Shown here: one piece after another, positions 23,008 to 30,838 of the stretch | Layout of the letters: the number at the start of each line of letters is the position of its first letter | Position numbering within the stretch: position 1 is the stretch's first letter | DNA from: Blastococcus sp. CCUG 61487 | GTDB lineage: Bacteria > Actinomycetota > Actinomycetes > Mycobacteriales > Geodermatophilaceae | Direction: 5' to 3' | DNA length: 33,555 bases | NCBI RefSeq assembly: GCF_005222955.1 | Contig: NZ_LWUA01000168.1 | Location: forward strand, 1 to 33,555 | Position numbers and translations under genes: made by a program | Notes under the pieces: model-generated | What the model saw: the letters and a program-made list of their open reading frames with translations, nothing else | The model's database searches: none | Told to the model about the DNA's origin: nothing

Positions 23008-23112
23008 ATGCCCGGTCCGACACCACTCCCCACGCCGGAGACCGCCCCGTACGGGGAGGGGGCCGCCGCCGGCCCTGCGGGGAGCCTCGTGCTGGGCAAC
23101 CGCCGGTCATGA
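23008..23112 (+). CDS. 34-codon leader ORF coupled to the TetR gene
   Basis: ATG 23008 lies 7 nt after GAGAGG, a better ribosome site than the TetR gene has. The frame reads MPGPTPLPTPETAPYGEG and ends NRRS with its TGA overlapping the TetR ATG (ATGA, 23109-23112). It is Pro- and Gly-rich with several successive Pro codons. It begins 24 nt after the operator. Translational coupling is likely; whether the peptide matters is unknown. Confidence 0.5.
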   Translation: MPGPTPLPTPETAPYGEGAAAGPAGSLVLGNRRS

Positions 23113-23720
23113 CGGAGCAGATCGAGGAGCGCCTGTCCGGACGGACGTCGGAGGCGCAGGCCGCGCGCACCGACCGCCTGATCCGGGCGGCGATCGAGCT
23201 GGCCGGCCAGGGTGGGTACGAGGCGGTCCAGATGCGCGAGGTGGCCCGGATCGCCGGCGTCGCCCTGGCGACGCTGTACCGCTACTACCCGTCGAAGAAC
23301 GAGCTGCTGCTCGCCGCCGTCCGGGACGAGATGAGCAAGCTCGACGACGACGTCCGCACCCGCCCGCCGCGGGCCACCACCCCCGAGCGACGGGCCGGGG
23401 AGGTCTTCGCCCGGGCCTTCCAGGCGATGCGCAACGACCCCGGCTTCGCCCACGCCGCCCTGTCCGTCCGCCAGTCGCCGGCCCCGTTCGGAGCCCACGA
23501 GTCGGCGCGACCGCCGGCCGGCACCGAGTACACGTTCGTCGACATCGCCGGCCGGGCGGCCTGGGGCGACGACCACCGGCTGACGGCGGCGCAGCGGCTG
23601 GCCCTGCAGATGGTCGAGTCGCTGTGGATCAGCGGCACGATCGACTGGCTCAACGGGCGGCTGACCGCCGACGCGGCCGTGCAGCGGATCCGCGTCGCCG
23701 CCGAGAAGCTCCTCAGCTGA
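23109..23720 (+). CDS. TetR-family repressor, KstR-like (203 aa)
   Basis: Transcriptional repressor. The HTH domain is AAIELAGQGGYEAVQMREVARIAGVALATLYRYYPSKNELL (about residues 27-68); GGYEAVQMR...VA..TLYRY.PSK is close to mycobacterial KstR, the repressor of steroid catabolism. The ligand domain ends in QMVESLWISGTIDWLNGRL, also KstR-like. KstR itself binds a steroid CoA thioester; the same type of ligand is an inference here. ATG 23109 has no ribosome site of its own and overlaps the leader ORF stop. Three palindromes in the surrounding promoters define a local regulon. Confidence 0.85.
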   Translation: MTEQIEERLSGRTSEAQAARTDRLIRAAIELAGQGGYEAVQMREVARIAGVALATLYRYYPSKNELLLAAVRDEMSKLDDDVRTRPPRATTPERRAGEVFARAFQAMRNDPGFAHAALSVRQSPAPFGAHESARPPAGTEYTFVDIAGRAAWGDDHRLTAAQRLALQMVESLWISGTIDWLNGRLTADAAVQRIRVAAEKLLS

Positions 23721-23735
23721 CTCCACCGCGGCTCC

Positions 23736-23794
23736 TTGACAGCCTTCGGAGCCCGGTATGACGATGACCACACCCGCAGGTAGAACGCGTTCTA
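23736..23794 (+). promoter_or_regulatory. Acyl-CoA dehydrogenase operon promoter with TetR operator
   Basis: TTGACA at 23736-23741 is a perfect -35; TATGAC (23757-23762) is the best -10 but with a short 15-nt spacer. The perfect palindrome TAGAACGCGTTCTA (23781-23794) lies downstream, where a repressor would block the transcript. A ribosome site AGGAAGG follows, 10 nt before ATG 23823. Confidence 0.65.
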
Positions 23795-23822
23795 TCAAGT
23801 CCCGCAGGAAGGCCTGAACCGC

Positions 23823-25007
23823 ATGTCGACCGAAGAGTTCCGGGCCAAGGCCCTGGCCTGGCTCCAGCAGAACGCCAAGCCGTTCGACGAGAACGAGCCG
23901 GGCGGCGGTGGCGCCACGCTCGAGGAGTCCAAGGCCTTCCAGAAGGGCCTGTGGGAGGCCGGGCTCGCCGGCATCACCTGGCCGAAGGAGTACGGCGGCC
24001 AGGGGCTCGGCACCGCCGAGCAGCTCGCCTTCAACGAGGTGGCCGCCAACTTCCGGCTGCCGGTCGGCCCGTTCGTCATCGGCCTGGGCATGCCCGCGCC
24101 CACGCTGCTCGAGTTCGGCACCGAGGAGCAGAAGAAGCGCTACATCCCGCCGATGCTGCGCGGCGACGAGATCTGGAGCCAGCTGTTCTCCGAGCCCAGC
24201 GGCGGGTCGGACGTCGCGAGCCTGCAGACCTCCGCGACGAAGGTCGAGGGCGGCTGGCTGATCAACGGCCAGAAGGTGTGGACCTCCGGTGCCCAGTTCA
24301 GCGACTTCGGCGCCGTGCTGGTGCGCACCGACCCGACGCGGCCCAAGCACCAGGGCATCACGATGTTCATCGTCGACCTGCACCACCCCGGCGTCACCGT
24401 GCGCCCGCTGGTCGTGGCCACCGGCGACGCGCCGTTCAACGAGGTCTTCTTCGACGACGTCTTCGTCCCCGAGGACGCGGTCATCGGCGAGGTGAACAAC
24501 GGCTGGGCCGTGGCCGTGGCGATGCTGCGCTACGAGCGGGTCACCATCGGCACCGGTGTCCGCGGGCGCTCCAACCCGCTGGGCTACGACGCGCTGGTCG
24601 AGCTCGTCCGCGCGCGGGGTCTGGACTCCGACCCCTCGGTGCGCCGGACGCTCGCCCAGGTGTACGCCAAGGAGAGCGCCATGCGCACCTATGCCTCGGT
24701 GCTGCACCAGGAGGCCAAGGCCGGCATACCGATCGGCGCGCGCGGCTCGGCGGCCAAGCTCGCCGGCGCCGTCTTCCCGCTGTGGGTCGCCGACCTCGTC
24801 CAGGAGATCTTCGCCGAGGAGCTCGCGCTGCAGACCCCGGACACCCTTCCCCTGACCCGGGCGATCCTGGCCGCTCCGGGCTACGCGACGGCCGGTGGCT
24901 CCAACGAGATCCAGCGCAACATCATCGCCGAGCGGGTCCTGGGTCTGCCCAAGGACGCCGGCGTGGACAAGAACATCCCCTTCAACCAGCTGAAGCTGTC
25001 CAAGTGA
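23823..25007 (+). CDS. Acyl-CoA dehydrogenase, subunit 1 of a heteromeric pair (394 aa)
   Basis: FAD-dependent dehydrogenase of the type that acts on steroid or other bulky side-chain acyl-CoAs. WPKEYGGQGLGTAEQLAFNEV, SEPSGGSDVASLQTSATKVEGGWLINGQKVWTSGAQ (FAD/substrate loop) and the C-terminal GYATAGGSNEIQRNIIAERVLGLP are visible. Next to it lies a shorter, divergent acyl-CoA dehydrogenase. Such adjacent pairs form alpha2beta2 enzymes in cholesterol degraders (FadE26-27, FadE28-29 type). First gene of a four-gene plus-strand operon behind the TetR operator. Exact substrate cannot be read. Confidence 0.9.
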   Translation: MSTEEFRAKALAWLQQNAKPFDENEPGGGGATLEESKAFQKGLWEAGLAGITWPKEYGGQGLGTAEQLAFNEVAANFRLPVGPFVIGLGMPAPTLLEFGTEEQKKRYIPPMLRGDEIWSQLFSEPSGGSDVASLQTSATKVEGGWLINGQKVWTSGAQFSDFGAVLVRTDPTRPKHQGITMFIVDLHHPGVTVRPLVVATGDAPFNEVFFDDVFVPEDAVIGEVNNGWAVAVAMLRYERVTIGTGVRGRSNPLGYDALVELVRARGLDSDPSVRRTLAQVYAKESAMRTYASVLHQEAKAGIPIGARGSAAKLAGAVFPLWVADLVQEIFAEELALQTPDTLPLTRAILAAPGYATAGGSNEIQRNIIAERVLGLPKDAGVDKNIPFNQLKLSK

Positions 25008-25036
25008 CCGCCGCGCCCGCCCGAGGAGCAAGCGAC

Positions 25037-26122
25037 GTGACCCTCATCGACACCGACGACCAGCGCGACCTGGCCAGCAGCGTCTCGCGGTTCGTCTCCG
25101 GCCAGGCGCCGATGTCCGCCGTCCGGGAGACGATCAAGTCCGAGGCCTCCTTCGACCCCGCGGTCTGGCGGCGGCTCAGCCAGGAGCTCGGCATCGCCGG
25201 CCTGGCCATCCCCGAGGAGTACGGCGGCTCCGGCGCGACGTGGTCCGACCTGGTGGTGGCGGTGCGCGCGCTCGGCGCCGGCCTGGTGCCGACGCCGCTG
25301 TTGGCCACCAGCGTCCTGGCCGCCGGCACCCTGCTGGCCCTGGACGACGAAGAGGCCCGCCGCGAGTGGCTGCCCCGCTTCGCCGAGGGCAGCGCGATCG
25401 GCACGCTCGCCGTCAGCGAGGGTGGCCGCGGCTGGGTGCCGGTCAACCCGTCCTGCGTCGTCGACGACGGCACGGTCACCGGCACCAAGACCGGCGTCCT
25501 CAACGCCGCCGAGGCCGACGTGCTGCTCGTCAGCACCGCCGACGGGATCGTCCTGGTGGAGAAGGACGCGCCGGGCCTGACGGTGACGCCGGTCGAGGGC
25601 CTGGACCTGACCCAGGGCCTCGCCACCGTGACCCTCGAGCGGACGCCGGGGCGCCTGCTCGCCGGGGACGCCGCGGTCGCCCTGGACACGGTGCTCGACG
25701 TGGCCAACCTGGTGCTGGCCAGCGAGCAGGCCGCGGCGACCAAGGCGTGCCTGGACATGACGACCGAGTACGCCAAGATCCGCTACAGCTTCGGCCAGCC
25801 GATCGGCATCTACCAGGGCGTCAAGCACCCGCTGGCGAACATCTACACCGACTGGGCGCTGACCGACGCCGCCGTCCGCAAGGCGTCGGAGTCGTTCGCC
25901 GCCGGCAGCGAGACCGCCTCGCTGGACGCCGCCGTGGCCCGGCACCTGGCCTCCAGCGGCTACATCGAGGCCGCCAAGCAGACGATGCTGCTGCACGGCG
26001 GCATCGGCTTCACCTGGGAGCACGACGCGCACCTCTACTACCGCAACGCGATCACCGGCAACGTGCTGCTGGGCGGGCCGACCTTCCAGCAGGACCGCAT
26101 CGCCGAGAAGCTGGGGGTCTGA
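25037..26122 (+). CDS. Acyl-CoA dehydrogenase, subunit 2 of the pair (361 aa)
   Basis: Shorter partner: LGIAGLAIPEEYGGSGATWSDL at the N-terminal domain, IRYSFGQPIGIYQGVKHPLANIY in the helical domain and MLLHGGIGFTWEHDAHLYYRNAI near the C-terminus, the block found in FadE27/FadE28-type subunits. The middle domain is reduced and lacks the usual SEPxxGSD loop (it reads VSEGGRGWVP), as expected where FAD binding is shared with the partner. GTG 25037 follows GAGGAG 8 nt upstream; an in-frame GTG at 25004 overlaps the preceding stop and is an alternative. Confidence 0.88.
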   Translation: MTLIDTDDQRDLASSVSRFVSGQAPMSAVRETIKSEASFDPAVWRRLSQELGIAGLAIPEEYGGSGATWSDLVVAVRALGAGLVPTPLLATSVLAAGTLLALDDEEARREWLPRFAEGSAIGTLAVSEGGRGWVPVNPSCVVDDGTVTGTKTGVLNAAEADVLLVSTADGIVLVEKDAPGLTVTPVEGLDLTQGLATVTLERTPGRLLAGDAAVALDTVLDVANLVLASEQAAATKACLDMTTEYAKIRYSFGQPIGIYQGVKHPLANIYTDWALTDAAVRKASESFAAGSETASLDAAVARHLASSGYIEAAKQTMLLHGGIGFTWEHDAHLYYRNAITGNVLLGGPTFQQDRIAEKLGV

Positions 26123-26127
26123 CCGCC

Positions 26128-27672
26128 GTGTACCCGGGCACCTGGGCGCAGCAGACGCCGGACAAGACCGCGATCGTGATGGCCGGCTCCGGCCGGTCCC
26201 TCACGTACAAGGAGCTCGACGACAACAGCCGGCGGACGGCGCACTTCCTGCGCGACACGCTGGGGCTGAAGACGGGGGACTCCATCGTCGTCCTGAGCGA
26301 CAACGTGCCTGAGACGCTGGAGCTGTACTGGTCCGGCGTGCGCATCGGGCTGTACGTGACGTTCGCGAACAGCCACCTGGCCGCCCCCGAGGCCGACTAC
26401 ATCATCGAGAACTCGGGCGCCCGGGCGCTGTTCGTGTCGGCGGGCCTGTCCGACCTGGCGTCGAAGCTGCAGGCGAACGGTGTCGAGCGTCGGCTGATGT
26501 TCGGCGGGACGATCGAGGGCTACGAGAGCTACGAGGAGGTGCGCGACGCCGCGTCGGACGAGCCGCTGGTGGACCAGCCGCGGGGCGACACGATGCTCTA
26601 CTCGTCGGGCACCACGGGGCGGCCGAAGGGGATCAAGCGTCCGCTGACCGGCCAGCAGGTGACCGAGATGAGCAACATGTCGGCGGTGCTGCAGCTGCTC
26701 TACGGCATGACGGAGGACACCGTCTACCTCTCGCCGGCGCCCGCGTACCACGCCGCGCCGATGGCATTCATGGCCGCCGTCCAGTCCCTCGGCGGCACCG
26801 TGGTCATGATGGAGAAGTTCGACCCCGAGGGCGTCCTCGAGGCGATCCAGCGGTTCGGTGTCACCGAGACCCAGATGGTGCCGACACACTTCGTCCGGAT
26901 GCTCAAGCTGCCGGAGGACGTGCGCAACGGCTACGACCTGTCGTCGCTGAAGATGGTCATCCACGCGGCGGCGCCGTGCCCGCCGGACGTCAAGCGGGCG
27001 ATGATCGACTGGCTCGGGCCGATCATCATGGAGTACTACTCCTCCACCGAGGCGGCCGGTTCGACCTTCATCGACTCGGCGACCTGGCTGGAGCACCCCG
27101 GCTCGGTGGGCAAGCCCACGACCGAGGGCGCGCTGCACATCTGCGGGCCGGACGGCACGGAGCTGGGCCCGGGCGAGGTCGGGATCGTCTACTTCGCGTC
27201 GCCGACCGGCGAGCGGCCGTTCAGCTACCACGGTGACGAGGAGAAGTCGCTGAGCGCTCAGCACCCCGAGCACCCGGGCTGGACCACCGTCGGCGACCTC
27301 GGTTACGTGGACGAGGACGGGTTCCTCTACCTGACCGACCGCTCGACGTTCATGATCATCTCCGGCGGGGTCAACATCTACCCGCAGGAGATCGAGAACG
27401 TCTTCACCCTGCACCCGAAGGTGTCCGACATCGGCGTCATCGGGGTGCCGGACCCGGAGATGGGCGAACGGGTGGTGGCCTTCGTCGAGCCCGCGGAGGG
27501 CGTCGAGGGCACTCCGGAGCTCGCCGCGGAACTGGCGGCCTTCGCCCGGGAGCAGCTGTCCGGCTTCAAGGTGCCCCGGGAGTTCCACTTCCGCGACACC
27601 CTGCCCCGCACGCCCACCGGGAAGATGGTGAAGGGCAAGCTCCGCGACGAGTACGCCACCTCCGTGAGCTGA
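26128..27672 (+). CDS. Acyl-CoA ligase, FadD-type (514 aa)
   Basis: ANL-superfamily ligase that activates a carboxylic acid with ATP and CoA. MLYSSGTTGRPKGIKR is the P-loop motif, EYYSSTEAAG is the adenylate motif, VGDLGYVDEDGFLYLTDR the hinge and PRTPTGKMVKGKLRDEY the C-terminal catalytic Lys motif. Start GTG 26128 (MYPGTWAQQTPDKTAIVM), 5 nt after the preceding stop, so co-transcribed. In context it would load the acid that the paired acyl-CoA dehydrogenase then oxidises. Chain length specificity unknown. Confidence 0.9.
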   Translation: MYPGTWAQQTPDKTAIVMAGSGRSLTYKELDDNSRRTAHFLRDTLGLKTGDSIVVLSDNVPETLELYWSGVRIGLYVTFANSHLAAPEADYIIENSGARALFVSAGLSDLASKLQANGVERRLMFGGTIEGYESYEEVRDAASDEPLVDQPRGDTMLYSSGTTGRPKGIKRPLTGQQVTEMSNMSAVLQLLYGMTEDTVYLSPAPAYHAAPMAFMAAVQSLGGTVVMMEKFDPEGVLEAIQRFGVTETQMVPTHFVRMLKLPEDVRNGYDLSSLKMVIHAAAPCPPDVKRAMIDWLGPIIMEYYSSTEAAGSTFIDSATWLEHPGSVGKPTTEGALHICGPDGTELGPGEVGIVYFASPTGERPFSYHGDEEKSLSAQHPEHPGWTTVGDLGYVDEDGFLYLTDRSTFMIISGGVNIYPQEIENVFTLHPKVSDIGVIGVPDPEMGERVVAFVEPAEGVEGTPELAAELAAFAREQLSGFKVPREFHFRDTLPRTPTGKMVKGKLRDEYATSVS

Positions 27673-27725
27673 CGTCCCCACCCGCCACCACATCGACGGC
27701 CACACGAGCCTCCAGGAGTATCTGC

Positions 27726-28979
27726 ATGACCGAAGCACTGATCATCGACGCTGTGCGCACCCCGCGCGGGACCGGCAAGGTGGGCAAGGGGGCCCTGGCG
27801 CACATGCACCCCCAGCACCTCGCGGCCACCGTCCTCAAGGCCCTGAAGGAGCGGAACGACCTCGACACCTCCGACGTCGACGACATCATCTGGTCCACCT
27901 CGTCGCAGAAGGGCAAGCAGGGCGGCGACCTGGGCCGGATGGCCGCGCTCGACGCCGGCTACGACGTCAAGGCCTCCGGGGTCACGCTCGACCGCTTCTG
28001 CGGCGGCGGCATCAGCGCCGTGAGCCTCGCCGCGGCCCAGGTCATGTCCGGCATGGAGGACCTGGTCGTCGCGGGCGGCACCGAGATGATGTCGGGCACG
28101 GCCGCCCTGGCCCAGGAGGAGCGGGCGGCGGGGCTGCGGATGTACGGCATGGGCGCGGGCAACGCCCGGCTGCAGAAGGTGCACCCGCAGTCCCACCAGG
28201 GTGTGTGCGCCGATGCGATCGCGAGCCTCGAGGGCATCGGCCGCGAGGACCTGGACGCCCTCGGCCTGCTCAGCCAGCAGCGCGCCGCGGTGGCCATCGC
28301 CGAGGGACGGTTCGACAAGAGCCTCGTGCCGGTGCTCGACGACGACGGCAACGTCGTCCTGGACAGGGACGAGTACCCGCGTCCGCAGACGACGGCCGAG
28401 GGGCTGGCTGCGCTCAAGCCCGCGTTCACCCAGATCATGGAGATGCCGCTGGACGAGGAGGGCAACACCGCCCGCGGGCTGATCAACCAGAAGTACCCGG
28501 AGCTCGACATCCAGCCGGTCCACCACGCCGGCACCTCGTCCGGCGTCGTCGACGGCGCCGCAGCGGTCCTCCTGGCCTCTCGCGCCTACGCGGAGGAGCA
28601 CGGCCTGACTCCGAGGGGCCGCGTCGTGGCCACCGCGAACGTCGGAGACGACCCGACCCTGATGCTCAACGCGCCGGTGCCCGCGGCCAAGAAGGTGCTG
28701 GCGAAGGCCGGGCTCACGAAGGAGGACATCGACCTCTGGGAGATCAACGAGGCCTTCGCCGTCGTCGCCGAGAAGTTCATCCGGGACCTGGAGCTCGACC
28801 GGGACAAGGTCAACGTGAACGGTGGCTCGATCGCTCTCGGCCACCCGATCGGCGCCACCGGCGCCATCCTGATCGGCACGCTCCTCGACGAACTCGAGCG
28901 CACCGGCGGTCGCTACGGGCTCGTCACCATGTGCGCGGCGGGGGGCATGGCCCCGGCCATCATCATCGAGCGCCTCTGA
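27726..28979 (+). CDS. Thiolase / acetyl-CoA acyltransferase (417 aa)
   Basis: Beta-ketothiolase that cleaves 3-ketoacyl-CoA. Acyl-accepting Cys 92 in GVTLDRFCGGGISAV; catalytic His in SIALGHPIGATGA; second Cys in LVTMCAAGGMAPAI; NEAFAVVAEKF is the typical Asn-Glu block. It is somewhat longer than the 390-residue norm through an insert near DEYPRPQTTAEGLAAL. Lies 53 nt after the ligase with its own CAGGAG ribosome site. With dehydrogenase pair, SDR and ligase it supplies most of a beta-oxidation cycle; no enoyl-CoA hydratase is in the window. Confidence 0.93.
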   Translation: MTEALIIDAVRTPRGTGKVGKGALAHMHPQHLAATVLKALKERNDLDTSDVDDIIWSTSSQKGKQGGDLGRMAALDAGYDVKASGVTLDRFCGGGISAVSLAAAQVMSGMEDLVVAGGTEMMSGTAALAQEERAAGLRMYGMGAGNARLQKVHPQSHQGVCADAIASLEGIGREDLDALGLLSQQRAAVAIAEGRFDKSLVPVLDDDGNVVLDRDEYPRPQTTAEGLAALKPAFTQIMEMPLDEEGNTARGLINQKYPELDIQPVHHAGTSSGVVDGAAAVLLASRAYAEEHGLTPRGRVVATANVGDDPTLMLNAPVPAAKKVLAKAGLTKEDIDLWEINEAFAVVAEKFIRDLELDRDKVNVNGGSIALGHPIGATGAILIGTLLDELERTGGRYGLVTMCAAGGMAPAIIIERL

Positions 28980-28994
28980 GGCGGTCCTGGTGAG

Positions 28995-29025
28995 CGCGGG
29001 GCGGTTGGAGCGCGACCGCCCCGCG
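28995..29025. terminator. Bidirectional terminator-like hairpin
   Basis: CGCGGGGCGGT (28995-29005) and ACCGCCCCGCG (29015-29025) pair perfectly over 11 bp with a 9-nt loop. It lies between the convergent ends of the thiolase gene and the HNH gene and can serve both. Confidence 0.75.
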
Positions 29026-29035
29026 TTCCGCCGGG

Positions 29036-30610
29036 TCAGAAAGGCGGCGGCTCCTCGTCCACCGGGGCCGGTTCCGGTGGGCCGGGTGGCTCGGACAGCA
29101 CCCGCCATCCGGGTGGGCGGCTGACCCGGGTCACCCCGGACGGCGTGATGACGGTGAGCACGCCGTCGTCGCTCAGGGTGTGCGTCCACCCCTCTGCGTG
29201 GGTCTTCAGCCGGTGGTGCCGGCGACACAAGCAGCACAAATTCGCGCAATCGGTCGCGCCGCTCGCGCCGTGCGGGATCACGTGGTCGAGGTCGGCCCAT
29301 CCGGCGCTCACGCTGCAGCCGGGATGCCGGCAGGTGCGATCGCGGGTGACGAGGAATCGGCGCTGGCGGGTCGAGGGGCTGTAGCGGTCGACCGCGGGAG
29401 GCGCGGTGAGGACCGGGCACCCGCACGGCGACCCTGGGTGCTCAGGGCACCCGCGGGCGGCGAGGCGCTCGATCTCGGGGCGTCCCGTGACGGCGAGGAG
29501 GCGACCGCACGAGTCGGTGATGGCGATGTCGAGACTGCCGCCGGTCGGTACCTGGAGCCCTCCGGGGCAGAGCGCGTCGAGCTGCTCGAGGAGTTCCCGC
29601 AGGTGGGCGGCGGTGATCGCTTCTCCGTCCACCTCGCCCACCGGGGCGGGAGCCAAGGGGGGCGCCCCGGCGGGCCGGAAGGCGGCCGGCAGCGGTGCAC
29701 CCGAGTCGAGGAACCCGCCGACGGTGAGCGCACCGAGCGGGGCGACGACCGTCAGGTGCGCGACCACCGACGGCCGCTCCTGCCACGGGCGCAGGAGCAG
29801 ATCGATGCCGGCGCCGACGCGGAGCATCCCGAGGGGGCGTTGATCGCCGGCCTCCCGGGCGGCGTGGGCATGCGCATCGAGCGTCCGCCGGCAGGCCACC
29901 GCCTCGGAATGCGGCATGCGCATGGTCAACTCGCTCATGCCGTCACCCGTCCGCCGGACCTCCACGTCCGCCGCGCGGCGCTTCAGCTTCCGGCGCCGTT
30001 CGTGCGCCGCCTCGTCGCGGGCCATCAGCTCGCGGCGTACCAGCTCGCGCAGCTGCCGCACCGAGAGGTCGGTCGCCACCGGGAGGACAGCGGCTTCGAC
30101 CGCGGCCACGACCGCCGGGTCGCTGTCGTCCGCCGGGCGTCCCAGCTCCGCCGCGATCGCCCGGGCCCGGGACCAGTCCAACCGCCCCGTTGCCAGCTCG
30201 TCCCGGGTGGCGGGCAGCCGGGTCGCCAGGATCTGCGCCTGGCCCAGCAACTCGACCGCCGCCGTCCAGCTCGTGTTGAGCACCAGCGCGAGTTCGTCGA
30301 CCGCGAACTCGCTCGTCCCGTCGGGCCCTACCTCGGCGGCTCGGGCCCGCCCTGGGCGAGGGTCGTCCGCGGCGGGTCGGTCGTGCGCGATGTCGAGGAC
30401 CAGGTCGAGCTTCAGTGCCGCCAGCTGTGCCTCGGCGGCGGTGATCTGCTCAAGCAGCTGCGCGGACTCGGCCGACGAGCGACGCCGCGGCAACCAGTCG
30501 GCCAGCTTCTCCGTGCCCGGCCACGGATCAGGGTCGACCAGCTCCCACGGCGACGGCGTGGGATCGACCGGCGTGACGGTCACGCCGACGGCGAACCCGG
30601 TCGATGACAT
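29036..30610 (-). CDS. DUF222 / HNH-endonuclease-domain protein, 13E12-repeat type (524 aa)
   Basis: Residues about 40-340 are the helical DUF222 region found in many copies in actinobacterial genomes. The C-terminus carries a complete HNH zinc domain: CRHPGCSVSAGWADLDHVIPHGASGATDCANLCCLCRRHHRLKTH, with the catalytic DH and paired Cys residues. The last 25 residues are Pro-rich. Members are linked to 13E12-type repeats and possibly to mobile elements, but their real function is unsettled. Starts at ATG 30610; TAGCTT lies 6 nt upstream, fitting a leaderless transcript. Confidence 0.9.
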   Translation of the reverse strand: MSSTGFAVGVTVTPVDPTPSPWELVDPDPWPGTEKLADWLPRRRSSAESAQLLEQITAAEAQLAALKLDLVLDIAHDRPAADDPRPGRARAAEVGPDGTSEFAVDELALVLNTSWTAAVELLGQAQILATRLPATRDELATGRLDWSRARAIAAELGRPADDSDPAVVAAVEAAVLPVATDLSVRQLRELVRRELMARDEAAHERRRKLKRRAADVEVRRTGDGMSELTMRMPHSEAVACRRTLDAHAHAAREAGDQRPLGMLRVGAGIDLLLRPWQERPSVVAHLTVVAPLGALTVGGFLDSGAPLPAAFRPAGAPPLAPAPVGEVDGEAITAAHLRELLEQLDALCPGGLQVPTGGSLDIAITDSCGRLLAVTGRPEIERLAARGCPEHPGSPCGCPVLTAPPAVDRYSPSTRQRRFLVTRDRTCRHPGCSVSAGWADLDHVIPHGASGATDCANLCCLCRRHHRLKTHAEGWTHTLSDDGVLTVITPSGVTRVSRPPGWRVLSEPPGPPEPAPVDEEPPPF

Positions 30611-30838
30611 GGCCTGAAGCTAAACCTGGGGTACGACAATTCCGGCGCTGAGCACGGAGACCGGCCGGTAGAGGTAACCGGTGGCAACGGCGTCCGGCTC
30701 CGCGATCACCTGAGCGGCGCATCGCGGCGTGTGGTCATGTCGGTCTCGTGACGATGCCGCGAACCCCGGACACGAACAACACGTGGTCGGTAGGTTTGCG
30801 ATCCAGATCACATGTCGCGCCGCCCGAGGGAGACTCTC
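30611..30838. other. Divergent intergenic region, little recognised
   Basis: 228 bp between the HNH gene and the acyl-CoA synthetase. It should contain both promoters. TAGGTT near 30791 is a possible -10 for the synthetase. I see no AGAAC-NN-GTTCT operator here, so this gene seems outside the TetR regulon. Confidence 0.35.

Noticed and set aside
22896-25031. 711-codon minus-strand frame
   Set aside because: Antisense to TetR and acyl-CoA dehydrogenase, both strongly supported.
26038-29426. Minus-strand frames of 566 and 682 codons
   Set aside because: Antisense to the ligase and thiolase genes, with no domain signal of their own.
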